The notes under the pieces are model-generated. The model had not been told where the DNA came from. It did no database searches and saw only the letters and a list, made by a program, of their open reading frames with translations. DNA of 11,355 nucleotides, taken from positions 1 through 11,355 of the forward strand of contig SBFI01000450.1 of assembly GCA_006227875.1 (NCBI GenBank), written 5' to 3'. Position numbers and translations under genes: made by a program. Shown one piece after another: positions 1 through 6,607 of this stretch; the stretch's first letter is position 1, and every line of letters begins with the position of its first letter. Source of the DNA: Acidobacteriota bacterium (lineage in GTDB: Bacteria > Acidobacteriota > Thermoanaerobaculia > Multivoradales > JAHEKO01).

Positions 1-552
1 CTCGCCGCTGAGTAGCTGTAGGCGATCGAGTTGCAGCATGGCGCGTTTGCTGGCGTTGAATTCCACCGGAAGGGTGAGGAATTGGAGGAGAAGGGCACCC
101 ACGTAGCCCAGGAGGCCGATCTGGACCAGAGCAGGAGCATCCATGAGGCTGCCGAAGATGGCCGCTGGAATTCCAAAGCGAAGCGCCACATTGGCCACCG
201 GCGCCAAAGCCGACCGCAGCTCGAGTGGTCGGTAGTCCACCCGGTCCTGGATCGCATGTCCGGCCTCGTGTGCAGCTATCGCCATCGCCGCCACGCTGGG
301 CACACCATAGACACCCTCCGACAGACGTAGCGTCTTCGACCTGGGATCGTAGTGATCGGTCAGCTTGCCCCGGGTAGCCTCTACCGGCACCCCCCGCATG
401 GCGTTGGCATCGAGGATAGTCCGCGCCGCCCGACCGCCGGTGATGCCGGCCGAGTTGCGGACGTTGCCCCACTTGCGATAGGTGGACTTCAGCTGCGCCC
501 GCACGAGCAGGGAGAAGAGCCAGGCAAAACCTGCAATCACGTAGAAGGTCAC
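1..552 (-). CDS. YugP-type membrane zinc metallopeptidase (partial, C-terminus beyond window edge)
   Basis: Predicted membrane-embedded neutral zinc metallopeptidase of the Zn_peptidase_2 (YugP) family. The 184 visible residues start with a hydrophobic segment at about 3-17. The HEAGH zinc motif is at residues 95-99: two histidine ligands and the catalytic glutamate. Further hydrophobic stretches follow at about 122-135 and 143-161, then the family-typical LPVEFNASKRA at 162-172, whose glutamate (E164) is probably the third zinc ligand. The start is the GTG at 552-550: a TGA lies in frame two codons upstream, and GAGGTG sits six bases before it. The gene lies 19 nt downstream of the TAXI-family gene on the same strand, so the two are probably co-transcribed. 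The substrate is unknown. The family call is strong. The protein runs off the window at base 1, so the last few dozen residues cannot be checked. Confidence 0.93.
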   Translation of the reverse strand, partial: MTFYVIAGFAWLFSLLVRAQLKSTYRKWGNVRNSAGITGGRAARTILDANAMRGVPVEATRGKLTDHYDPRSKTLRLSEGVYGVPSVAAMAIAAHEAGHAIQDRVDYRPLELRSALAPVANVALRFGIPAAIFGSLMDAPALVQIGLLGYVGALLLQFLTLPVEFNASKRAMLQLDRLQLLSGE

Positions 553-558
553 GTATCA

Positions 559-564
559 CACCTC
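559..564 (-). promoter_or_regulatory. Shine-Dalgarno site deciding the GTG start of the zinc peptidase
   Basis: Read on the minus strand, GAGGTG lies six bases upstream of the GTG at 552. An in-frame TGA between the two rules out any earlier start, so the GTG is well supported. Confidence 0.65.
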
Positions 565-571
565 GAAATTC

Positions 572-1891
572 TCAGTTCTTCGGTTCCCGATCTTTGTCGG
601 TGGTCGTCCACTCCTCCCGAGTCTCTATGCGTTCGCGCTGATCGTGGATGTTCTGGCGCAGCTCCAGGTATTCAGAGAGCGCCGCGATGGGTGGGTGGAG
701 CTCGGCGCTCTGGTTTTCGATCTCCTGCAAGTCGACAAGGAGCTTGGTTGCGTCTTCCCCGTCGACCAGCCGACGCTCCACCTTTTCCAACTTCCTGTAG
801 AGCTTCGTCTGTCTGATCGAGAAGCGGAAGCGCAAGATCGTCGGTGGAGTCTTCAGCACCAACCAGACCACCGCTCCCACTTGGGCGACGATCAGAGCGA
901 ACCGGCTGATGAGCGAGGCTAGCCAATAGGGCAGGTACTTGCGAAGAGGTGACGGGCCCTCCTCGTAGAAGTGGATCGCCGCCGGGCTCAGGGGCAGCGT
1001 AGTGTGGTCCATGTTTGGAAAGGTACCGCGGGAGGCAAAGAGGGTCGGCTCGCGGTGGATGCTCCTGGCGGCATCCAGGAGAAGATCCACCGCCGCCGGG
1101 TGGAGATCGGCGCGCACTACAAGGTTGTCGGCGGGAGCGATCAAGTGAAGATCGGCCGCGGGGATGTTCCTCTCCAGATCGTACCCACCTTCCGGCAGCA
1201 CGATCTCGGCCAGGTCGGGATGAAGACGCGCATAGGTTGTCACCCGCTCCAGGGCAACCGGGTAGACGCCCGGGGATTCGAGCAGACCGGTGATGACGGG
1301 AGCCTCGGGTGCACCGAGGAAGAAAGCGGCGTCCAGCTCACCGCTGGTCAGATCTGTGGCGATCTCCTGGGCCTCCAATCTTGGCACCGGCGCCTCGACG
1401 ATCTGGTCTTCGATGCCGTTGGCCGCGACTAACAGGTTGGCGACCGACCGGACGTCGCTCTCGGGAGGCCCGAGAGACACCCGCTTGCCGGCCAATTGGT
1501 TGATCCTCGAGATCTCGGATCCCTCCCGGACAAACAGCCAGAATGGCTCGTAGGAGAGGCTGCCCAACGATTCGAGCTCTTCGGCGTGGTCTTGCGGCAG
1601 GAGATCTCGGTCGACCCCCGACAGGGCAAAACCGGCCGCCGGCCCGTCTTCGGTGGCGAGCCGGCGCAGATTCTCCAGCGAGCCGGCCGTCTCCACGATC
1701 TTGATAGTGATTCCCTTCTCGCCCAGATCGTGGGCATACCGACGAGCGTAGGCTTGGTAGGTCGTTCCCTTTGGCCCGGCCAGAAGCACGATCTCCTTTG
1801 GGGCCGCCGGCTTGGCAAAACGCCAGATGACGAGGAGGGCTGCCAGCAGCACCAGCAGGGGGATGGCAATTGCCACGCGACGCTTGGTCAT
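572..1891 (-). CDS. TAXI-family TRAP-type solute-binding protein with C-terminal membrane anchor and helical tail
   Basis: This 439-residue protein resembles the TAXI (TRAP-associated extracytoplasmic immunogenic) substrate-binding proteins. A basic start (MTKRR) precedes a hydrophobic anchor or uncleaved signal at about 7-23. The periplasmic binding domain covers roughly 32-300 and includes the early LLAGPKGTTYQAYA stretch (36-49), a typical TAXI N-terminal region. The segment HFYEEGPSPLRKYLPYWLA (307-325) then leads into a second membrane segment at about 326-346. Residues 357-425 are a charged, heptad-like helix, and the tail is strongly polar. The reading frame is open upstream to about 2143, but that would overlap the divergent pirin gene and has no binding-protein character, so the ATG at 1891 was chosen. 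No strong ribosome-binding site is visible there. No TRAP permease gene is in the window, so the transport partner, or a non-transport sensing role, is unresolved. The ligand cannot be read from the sequence. Confidence 0.88.
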   Translation of the reverse strand: MTKRRVAIAIPLLVLLAALLVIWRFAKPAAPKEIVLLAGPKGTTYQAYARRYAHDLGEKGITIKIVETAGSLENLRRLATEDGPAAGFALSGVDRDLLPQDHAEELESLGSLSYEPFWLFVREGSEISRINQLAGKRVSLGPPESDVRSVANLLVAANGIEDQIVEAPVPRLEAQEIATDLTSGELDAAFFLGAPEAPVITGLLESPGVYPVALERVTTYARLHPDLAEIVLPEGGYDLERNIPAADLHLIAPADNLVVRADLHPAAVDLLLDAARSIHREPTLFASRGTFPNMDHTTLPLSPAAIHFYEEGPSPLRKYLPYWLASLISRFALIVAQVGAVVWLVLKTPPTILRFRFSIRQTKLYRKLEKVERRLVDGEDATKLLVDLQEIENQSAELHPPIAALSEYLELRQNIHDQRERIETREEWTTTDKDREPKN

Positions 1892-1921
1892 GATCGTGAT
1901 GCTATCCGCAAATGGAGGTCG

Positions 1922-1933
1922 GCCGGGCCCGGC
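1922..1933. promoter_or_regulatory. 12-bp perfect palindrome in the divergent TAXI/pirin spacer
   Basis: GCCGGGCCCGGC is a perfect palindrome in the 115-bp gap between the divergently read TAXI-family gene and the pirin gene. It could be an operator shared by both promoters. It consists only of G and C in GC-rich DNA, so chance is a real alternative. No convincing -35/-10 pair was found beside it. Confidence 0.25.
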
Positions 1934-1994
1934 ACGGTGATTCCAGGGGTCTTCGGTTACCATGGGGAACAAATCGAGCCCACGAGCCGACTGC

Positions 1995-2001
1995 GAGGAG
2001 G
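1995..2001 (+). promoter_or_regulatory. Shine-Dalgarno site deciding the pirin start
   Basis: GAGGAGG ends five bases before the ATG at 2007. A frame-compatible ATG at 1962 has no such site and would add 15 residues without pirin character, so translation most likely begins at 2007. Confidence 0.8.
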
Positions 2002-2006
2002 TGGCC

Positions 2007-2912
2007 ATGTCGATACGACCCATCAAGAGACTCATCAAGGCAAAGCCGACCATGGAAGGTGCCGGTGTGCACCTGCAACGGGCCTTTGGCTTTGGCAACA
2101 CCGGGGACTTCGATCCCTTTCTGCTGCTCGACGACTTTCGCAACGAGCGGCCGGAGGACTATATGGCGGGTTTTCCGTGGCACCCACACCGGGGGATCGA
2201 GACCATCACCTATGTCTTGGCCGGCACCGTCGACCATGGCGACAGCCTGGGAAACGAGGGCTCGATCTCGGCCGGTGACGTCCAGTGGATGACCGCGGGC
2301 AGCGGCATCATCCACCAGGAAATGCCGCATGGTGACGCCGACGGCAGGATGCACGGCTTCCAGCTGTGGGCGAATCTCCCTTCATCACTCAAGATGACGC
2401 CGCCCCGTTACCAGGACATCCAGTCGGCGGATATCCCTGAAGTCGTGGACGACGACGGCACGGCGATCCGGGTCATCTGCGGCGACATCTGGGGGGCCAG
2501 CGGCCCGGTCGACGGCATTGCCGCCGAGCCCCAGTACATCGACGTTTCGGTACCGCCCGGCAAGAAGAAAAGCATCCCGGTCGAGACCAAGCGCCAAGCC
2601 TTCGCCTATGTCTTTGCCGGCTCGGGAAGGTTCTGCAACGCCTCCGACCCGTTGGAGGTTCCCACCGAGGGGGTCGGCTGGGCCGACGTCTCGCTTTCGG
2701 AGGAGGCGGACAACCGCTCGTTGGTGCTCTTCGACAGCGGTGACGAAGTGACCGTACAAGCAGGGGAGCAGGGGATCCGGTTTCTACTGGTTTCCGGCAA
2801 ACCGCTCGAAGAGCCGGTCGCCTGGTACGGCCCCATCGTAATGAACACCCGGGAGCAGCTGCAGGAGGCCTTTGCCGAATATCAGGCCGGCACCTTTCTC
2901 AAGCACGGGTAG
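2007..2912 (+). CDS. Pirin family protein (cupin metalloprotein)
   Basis: This 301-residue protein has the two-cupin layout and usual length of pirins. The N-terminal cupin shows the metal-binding set of the family: H59 and H61 in HPHRGIET, and H103 and E105 in GSGIIHQEM. These correspond to the three-histidine, one-glutamate site of human pirin and E. coli YhhW. Other signatures are FDPFLLLDDF (35-44), the GDVQWMTAG stretch before H103 and LWANLP (119-124). Residues from about 185 form the second, metal-free cupin. Some bacterial pirins act as quercetin dioxygenases and others bind metabolic enzymes; the sequence does not decide between these. The gene is divergent from the TAXI-family gene and convergent with larE, with only 17 bases between the two stops, so no separate terminator fits there. 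The family call is very secure; the physiological role is open. Confidence 0.95.
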   Translation: MSIRPIKRLIKAKPTMEGAGVHLQRAFGFGNTGDFDPFLLLDDFRNERPEDYMAGFPWHPHRGIETITYVLAGTVDHGDSLGNEGSISAGDVQWMTAGSGIIHQEMPHGDADGRMHGFQLWANLPSSLKMTPPRYQDIQSADIPEVVDDDGTAIRVICGDIWGASGPVDGIAAEPQYIDVSVPPGKKKSIPVETKRQAFAYVFAGSGRFCNASDPLEVPTEGVGWADVSLSEEADNRSLVLFDSGDEVTVQAGEQGIRFLLVSGKPLEEPVAWYGPIVMNTREQLQEAFAEYQAGTFLKHG

Positions 2913-2929
2913 CGCGGAGGCGGGGAGCT

Positions 2930-3772
2930 TCAGTTCTTTTTGTCGTGGTTTTCCGCTGCCATGGCGATGGCGTTGGAGGAGCCGCGGCCATAGCCCGCCA
3001 GATCGACGGTGACAAAGCGGAAGCCGGCGGCACGCACACCGTCGAGGAGCTGTTGACGCAGCGCTTTGTCGGCCAGACGCTCGAGCTCAGCGGCCGGCAC
3101 CTCGATGCGTGCCAGATCCCCGTGGAACCGGACCCGGTATTGAGAGAACCCCAGCGCGGCGACGACCTCCTCGGCGGCCGCGACCCGCCCCAGGGCGGAG
3201 ATCGTGATCGGAGTGCCGGTGGGGAAGCGCGATGCCAGACAGGCCAGCTCCGGCTTGTCGGCGGTCGGCAGGCCCAGATGACGCGAGTACTCGCGGATAG
3301 CCGCCTTGTCGATGCCCAGCTCGACGTAGGGTGAGCGCACACCGGCCTCTTCGGCGGCGCGGCTTCCCGGCCGATGGTCGCCGAGATCGTCGGTGTTGAG
3401 CCCATTGACGATCACCGCCAGGTCGTTTTCCTGCGCCACCCGTGCGCAGATGGTGTAGAGCTCCTGCTTGCAGTGGTAACAGCGCTGGTCGTCATTGACG
3501 AGATACTCGGGTCGCGTGGTCTCGGCCGACTGTTCGAGCAGGTGTCTGATACCTATCGCCGACGCCAGCTCGGTGGCCGCCTCGAGCTCGCGTGGTGCCA
3601 GTGAGGCCGACACCGCAGTGACCGCCAGCGCCCGCTCGCGCAAGGCGTCGTGGGCGGCTCGGGCGAGGAGCGTGCTGTCGACACCCCCGGAGTAAGCCAC
3701 CAGCGCCGATTCTCTTTCCCTAAACCAGTCCAGGAGGGCGTCGTAGGAAGGCCGGTCGGCGGGAGCGTTCAC
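2930..3772 (-). CDS. larE: LarE, ATP-dependent sacrificial sulfur transferase of nickel-pincer nucleotide synthesis
   Basis: LarE adenylates the carboxylates of the pyridinium-3,5-biscarboxylate mononucleotide made by LarB and replaces them with thiocarboxylates, before nickel insertion by LarC. The 280-residue protein has the PP-loop ATP motif SGGVDS at 28-33 and the conserved VNGLNTDDLGDHRPG segment (122-136). The C178-containing CLASRFPTG stretch matches the position of Cys176, the sacrificial cysteine of Lactiplantibacillus plantarum LarE. It also carries C98 and C101 in RCYHCK. With C178 these make the three-cysteine pattern associated, as I recall, with [4Fe-4S]-type LarE enzymes that use external sulfide and can turn over repeatedly. 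The start is the GTG at 3772: AAGGAG lies seven bases upstream, inside the last codons of larC. The frame is open further upstream, but that would overlap larC. It is the third gene of larB-larC-larE. Confidence 0.95.
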   Translation of the reverse strand: MNAPADRPSYDALLDWFRERESALVAYSGGVDSTLLARAAHDALRERALAVTAVSASLAPRELEAATELASAIGIRHLLEQSAETTRPEYLVNDDQRCYHCKQELYTICARVAQENDLAVIVNGLNTDDLGDHRPGSRAAEEAGVRSPYVELGIDKAAIREYSRHLGLPTADKPELACLASRFPTGTPITISALGRVAAAEEVVAALGFSQYRVRFHGDLARIEVPAAELERLADKALRQQLLDGVRAAGFRFVTVDLAGYGRGSSNAIAMAAENHDKKN

Positions 3773-3776
3773 TCCG

Positions 3777-4961
3777 TTACTCCTTTTCCGCGGCGCTGGC
3801 GGCCGCGGCCAGAACATCGCGCACGGGCACCCCGGCGGCGTGGGCGAGCTCGGCGCAAGCCTCGAATTCGGGTACCCGACGCAGAACCTGTTCGCCGGCC
3901 AGCGCCACCTTGACCGGTACCGGACCCCACGGTGTCTGGACGGTCTCCATCCGCCGCTGCAGGTGGTACTTGGTCACCGGATAGCTGCGACAACCGAGAC
4001 TGGTGGTCTCACGGAGCAGCACCGCGATGACCCCGTCGGTTGCGGTGGCCGGTGCCAATGCCGTCAGCAGATGACCGGGCCGGCCTTTCTTCATCACCAG
4101 AGGGGTTACGTAGGCGTCGAGCGCCCCGGATGCCAGCAGACGGCCGATCACCTCCGGCAGCACCCGCGGATCGAGATCGTCCAGGTTGCACTCGACGATG
4201 ACATTTTCCGAGTCCGCCACCTCGGCCTCGGCCGCGGCCGTGCCGGTAAAGGCGCGAAGCACGTTTGGTAGACCGGGAAACTCCGAGGAGCCGGCGCCGA
4301 CACCGACCGTCTCTACGGTCATCGCCGGCATGCTGCCAAATCGGTCGGCCAGGGTGGTTACCAGGGCGGCACCGGTGGGCGTCACCGTCTCACCCTCTAC
4401 TGCGGCCGGAACCACTGGCACCCCGGGAAGCATCGCCGCCACTGCCGGGGCCGGCAGGGGTAGGGTGCCGTGGGCGGAGCTCACCGTTCCATGCCCCATG
4501 GGCAGGTGAGAGCACACGACCTCGTCAACATCCAGCTGCTCGAGGGCGAGACAGGCGCCGAGCACATCGATCAATGCGTCCACGGCACCGACTTCGTGGA
4601 AATGCACGCGATCGGCCGGCTCACCATGCACTTCGCCCTCCGCCTCGGCCAGGCGTCCAAAGACTCGCTTGGCCAGGGCGGTGGCGGTCGGCGAGACATC
4701 GGCACGATCCAAAAGCTCGGTCACCGCGCTCAGATTGCGGTGCCGGGGGTGGGCGGCCGGGTCGAAATGGACTTGCAAACGACGGGCCGCGAAGCCCCCG
4801 GGCCTGGCCTCAGGCCACTCGAGGGTGACATCCGGAAAACCGAGTCGCTCCGGCAGCTCTTCGATCAGGGCCGCGCAGTCCGCGGCCTCGGTGAGCGCGC
4901 AGAGCACCATGTCGCCGGCCGCGCCACCGGCGCAATCGAGGTAGAGCAGACGGCGGCTCAT
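3777..4961 (-). CDS. larC: LarC, CTP-dependent nickel insertion protein (nickel-pincer nucleotide cyclometallase)
   Basis: LarC inserts nickel into the dithiolated pyridinium nucleotide using CTP hydrolysis, completing the nickel-pincer nucleotide cofactor. The 394-residue protein begins with the family signature LYLDCAGGAAGDM (6-18). It continues with VHFHEVGAVDALIDV (119-133), PTGAAL (195-200) and the VGVGAGSSEFPGLPNVLR stretch (219-236). The C-terminal half has the LarC2 motifs NLDDLDPR (259-266) and TPLVMKKGRPGHLL (286-299), belonging to the CTP-binding domain. Both halves lie in one continuous frame, unlike L. plantarum, where larC1 and larC2 are joined by programmed frameshifting. The ATG at 4961 overlaps the larB stop as ATGA. 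The frame is open upstream, but that region is antisense-like sequence inside larB. The gene is 4 nt upstream of larE. Confidence 0.96.
   Translation of the reverse strand: MSRRLLYLDCAGGAAGDMVLCALTEAADCAALIEELPERLGFPDVTLEWPEARPGGFAARRLQVHFDPAAHPRHRNLSAVTELLDRADVSPTATALAKRVFGRLAEAEGEVHGEPADRVHFHEVGAVDALIDVLGACLALEQLDVDEVVCSHLPMGHGTVSSAHGTLPLPAPAVAAMLPGVPVVPAAVEGETVTPTGAALVTTLADRFGSMPAMTVETVGVGAGSSEFPGLPNVLRAFTGTAAAEAEVADSENVIVECNLDDLDPRVLPEVIGRLLASGALDAYVTPLVMKKGRPGHLLTALAPATATDGVIAVLLRETTSLGCRSYPVTKYHLQRRMETVQTPWGPVPVKVALAGEQVLRRVPEFEACAELAHAAGVPVRDVLAAAASAAEKE
3780..3785 (-). promoter_or_regulatory. Shine-Dalgarno site deciding the larE GTG start, embedded in the larC 3' end
   Basis: AAGGAG on the minus strand forms part of the final larC codons and lies seven bases upstream of the larE GTG at 3772. 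larC stops at 3777, so larE translation is probably coupled to larC termination. Confidence 0.75.
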
Positions 4962-5722
4962 GGCTCGATCTCCGCACCGGCACCCGGTGCGATGCGATGG
5001 ACCAGGGTGGCGGCGCCAAAGCCGTTGTCGATGTTGACCACTCCTATTCCACCGGCGCACGAGTTGAGCATGCCGAGCAGCGCAGCCACGCCACCAAAGC
5101 TCGCGCCATAGCCCACCGAAGTCGGCACCGCTACCACCGGTCGATCGACCAAACCCGCCACCACCGACGGCAGGGCGCCCTCCATACCCGCCACCACCAC
5201 CAGGGCGTGGGCCGCCCGCAGCCGGTCGAGCACCGAGAAGAGCCGGTGGATACCCGCCACACCGACGTCGCTGATTCGGTCCACCGGGTGACCGAGATGC
5301 TCGAGCACGACGGCGGCCTCCTCGGCGACATTCTGGTCGGAGGTCCCGGCCGAGACTACAGCCACCAGTGGGCACCAGGGCTCGCGCTCAGGCCGGGCCT
5401 CGAGCACCCTGGCGGCGGCGTGATACCGGAGACCCTCGAAGCGGGTGAGAAGCGGCTCGGCACGCTCGGCCGCGAGCCGTGTGATCAGAACCTTGCCGTG
5501 CCGCTCAAGGCACCGCTCGACCAGGTCTCCGAGCTGTTCGTCGGTCTTGCCCGGGGCGAGAATAGCTTCGGCGATGCCGGTCCGTCGCTCGCGGTCGGTG
5601 TCGAGGCGGGCAAAGCCGAGATCCTCGACGCCTCCCGCCTGCAATCGCTCGAGCACTTCTCCGACCTCCGCCCGACCCGCGGCCAGCTCCTCCAGCAGTG
5701 TTTTGACGTCGTCTCTGTCCAT
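4958..5722 (-). CDS. larB: LarB, nicotinate adenine dinucleotide carboxylase/hydrolase
   Basis: LarB carboxylates C5 of the pyridinium ring of nicotinic acid adenine dinucleotide and hydrolyses the phosphoanhydride bond. This is the first step in making the nickel-pincer nucleotide. The 254-residue length fits the family. The N-terminal third (1-115) is a helical region specific to LarB, with GFARLDTDRERRTGIAEAIL at 36-55. The rest is an AIR-carboxylase (PurE)-like domain with VVSAGTSDQNVAEEA (122-136), GMEGALPSVV (179-188) and GYGASFGGVAALLGMLNSCA (204-223). E181 and C222 line up with the catalytic Glu180 and the substrate-binding Cys221 of L. plantarum LarB, so the enzyme looks intact. The start at 5722 is preferred because upstream in-frame sequence crosses the divergent gene at 5825; its ribosome-binding site is weak. 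It is the first gene of the lar operon, with its promoter expected in 5723-5824. Confidence 0.95.
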   Translation of the reverse strand: MDRDDVKTLLEELAAGRAEVGEVLERLQAGGVEDLGFARLDTDRERRTGIAEAILAPGKTDEQLGDLVERCLERHGKVLITRLAAERAEPLLTRFEGLRYHAAARVLEARPEREPWCPLVAVVSAGTSDQNVAEEAAVVLEHLGHPVDRISDVGVAGIHRLFSVLDRLRAAHALVVVAGMEGALPSVVAGLVDRPVVAVPTSVGYGASFGGVAALLGMLNSCAGGIGVVNIDNGFGAATLVHRIAPGAGAEIEP

Positions 5723-5753
5723 GTTTTGCCCGCGGCAGAATAGCAGGTCCTGC

Positions 5754-5782
5754 TTGGAGTGCGTCTGCGGATGGTGTAAGTT
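5754..5782 (+). promoter_or_regulatory. Weak sigma70-like promoter candidate for the ElaB-like gene
   Basis: TTGGAG at 5754-5759 and TAAGTT at 5777-5782 are separated by 17 bases, the ideal spacing, and lie 43 bases before the start codon. Each hexamer matches only three of six consensus bases, so this is a suggestion based mainly on spacing and local AT content. Confidence 0.25.
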
Positions 5783-5788
5783 TAGGTC

Positions 5789-5804
5789 GGGGCAAGATGG
5801 CCCC
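5789..5804 (+). other. Leader hairpin upstream of the ElaB-like gene
   Basis: GGGGC at 5789-5793 pairs perfectly with GCCCC at 5800-5804 around a six-base loop, ten bases before the GGAGG ribosome-binding site (5815-5819). It could stabilise the 5' end of the mRNA. There is no T-run after it, so it is not a usual terminator. Confidence 0.35.
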
Positions 5805-5824
5805 GTCTTCACACGGAGGTCGAG

Positions 5825-6238
5825 ATGGCAGACAACGTCCAAGATATCGAAAAAGCCAAGAAAACGGCCAAGAAAAAGGCCGCCAAGGCCAAGGAGGCTA
5901 CGGCGGAGGCGGCCGAGGCGGCAGCCGAGGTAGCCAAGAGTGCGGTTGCCCAGCAGGTCGACGTGGCGCGCGAGAAGTTTGCCGCGGTCGCCAAAGGGGC
6001 CGAGGAGACAGCCAAGTCGGTAGGCAAGAGTGCGGAGCGAGCTTCGGCCGTGACCAAAGAGAAGTACGCCGTTGCCGCCGAGAAGGTGCGTGTCGGATAT
6101 GACAAGGCGCGCAAAGACCTGGACCATCTGGTCGATGACGTCAACGAGTACGTGCGGGACAACCCCGGTAGATCGGTGCTGATCGCCGCCGGTATCGGCT
6201 TCCTCCTCGGTCTGATGATGAGAGGCCGACGGGACTGA
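5825..6238 (+). CDS. ElaB/YqjD/DUF883-like tail-anchored helical membrane protein
   Basis: This 137-residue protein is almost entirely helical and rich in alanine, lysine and glutamate. Residues 1-100 are an amphipathic, lysine-rich stalk (KKTAKKKAAKAKEATAEAAE region). DNPGRSV follows at 112-118, then a short membrane segment (SVLIAAGIGFLLGLMM, 117-132) and a basic end, RGRRD. This layout is that of the ElaB/YgaM/YqjD family: inner-membrane proteins anchored by their C-terminus, with YqjD able to bind ribosomes in stationary phase. GGAGG ends five bases before the ATG, so the start is secure. The alanine/lysine stalk is low in complexity, so homology should rest on the C-terminal segment. It heads a plus-strand cluster, divergent from larB, and is followed 81 bp later by another small membrane protein. 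Function is inferred only from the family; a stress or envelope role is likely. Confidence 0.8.
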   Translation: MADNVQDIEKAKKTAKKKAAKAKEATAEAAEAAAEVAKSAVAQQVDVAREKFAAVAKGAEETAKSVGKSAERASAVTKEKYAVAAEKVRVGYDKARKDLDHLVDDVNEYVRDNPGRSVLIAAGIGFLLGLMMRGRRD

Positions 6239-6319
6239 TCGGTTCCGTGGCGTCTTCCGATTTGCAGTCGGCTGTAGCCAACAGTTAAACGTCGGCCCGC
6301 GTGGAGATAGGAGATCCGG

Positions 6320-6562
6320 ATGGAAGAGCTCGAGCGGCGGGGTACGAGCGCCGATCAGCTTCTCGATGAGCTCCTGCCCGAGGAGCTGGATTGGCAGCGG
6401 CTGGTGCGGGCCTACCCGATTGCGGCTCTCTCCGTCGCCGCTGTGGGAGGATTCTTGTTGGGCCGCAATCGGGGGCGGGCTATCGTTGTCGCCCTCTCGG
6501 CCTTTGCCGCCGACAGCCTGACCGAGAACGTAAACACGTTCATCGGCAAGCAAGTCCTATAG
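6320..6562 (+). CDS. Small membrane protein of unknown function
   Basis: This 80-residue protein is not recognised as a named family. An acidic, leucine-rich N-terminus (MEELERRGTSADQLLDELLP, then EELDW) ends in a basic WQRLVRAYP stretch. A hydrophobic segment follows at 33-48 (PIAALSVAAVGGFLLG), then the polar turn RNRGR and a second, weaker hydrophobic stretch at 54-64. The C-terminus is polar. AGGAG lies six bases before the ATG, so it is very probably translated. The AAVGGFLLGRNRGR stretch resembles AAGIGFLLGLMMRGR in the preceding gene. The two products may therefore share a membrane-packing glycine motif and work together. The metallophosphoesterase gene follows after 45 bases in the same direction. 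Confidence 0.75.
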   Translation: MEELERRGTSADQLLDELLPEELDWQRLVRAYPIAALSVAAVGGFLLGRNRGRAIVVALSAFAADSLTENVNTFIGKQVL

Positions 6563-6607
6563 CCGGGTCGCCGTCGCTTCTCGGCCGCGGGCACTCCTCC
6601 GGGTTAC

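Noticed and set aside
1962..2006. Earlier ATG for pirin
   Set aside because: No ribosome-binding site, while GAGGAGG stands directly before the ATG at 2007.
1892..2143. Extension of the TAXI-family frame upstream of 1891
   Set aside because: It would overlap the divergent pirin gene and its ribosome-binding site and has no family character; the hydrophobic anchor begins just after the 1891 ATG.
4962..5375. Long open extension of the larC frame into larB
   Set aside because: Arginine/glycine-rich nonsense overlapping larB, which has clear family motifs. The ATGA overlap gives the proper larC start.
5737..5745. Extended -10-like TGCTATTCT on the minus strand before larB
   Set aside because: It would leave a leader of only a few bases and no -35 partner was found, so it is too weak to report as a promoter.
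5723..6553. Long open extension of the larB frame across the ElaB-like and small membrane protein genes
   Set aside because: It is antisense to two genes with good ribosome-binding sites, and LarB length and motifs fit the start at 5722.
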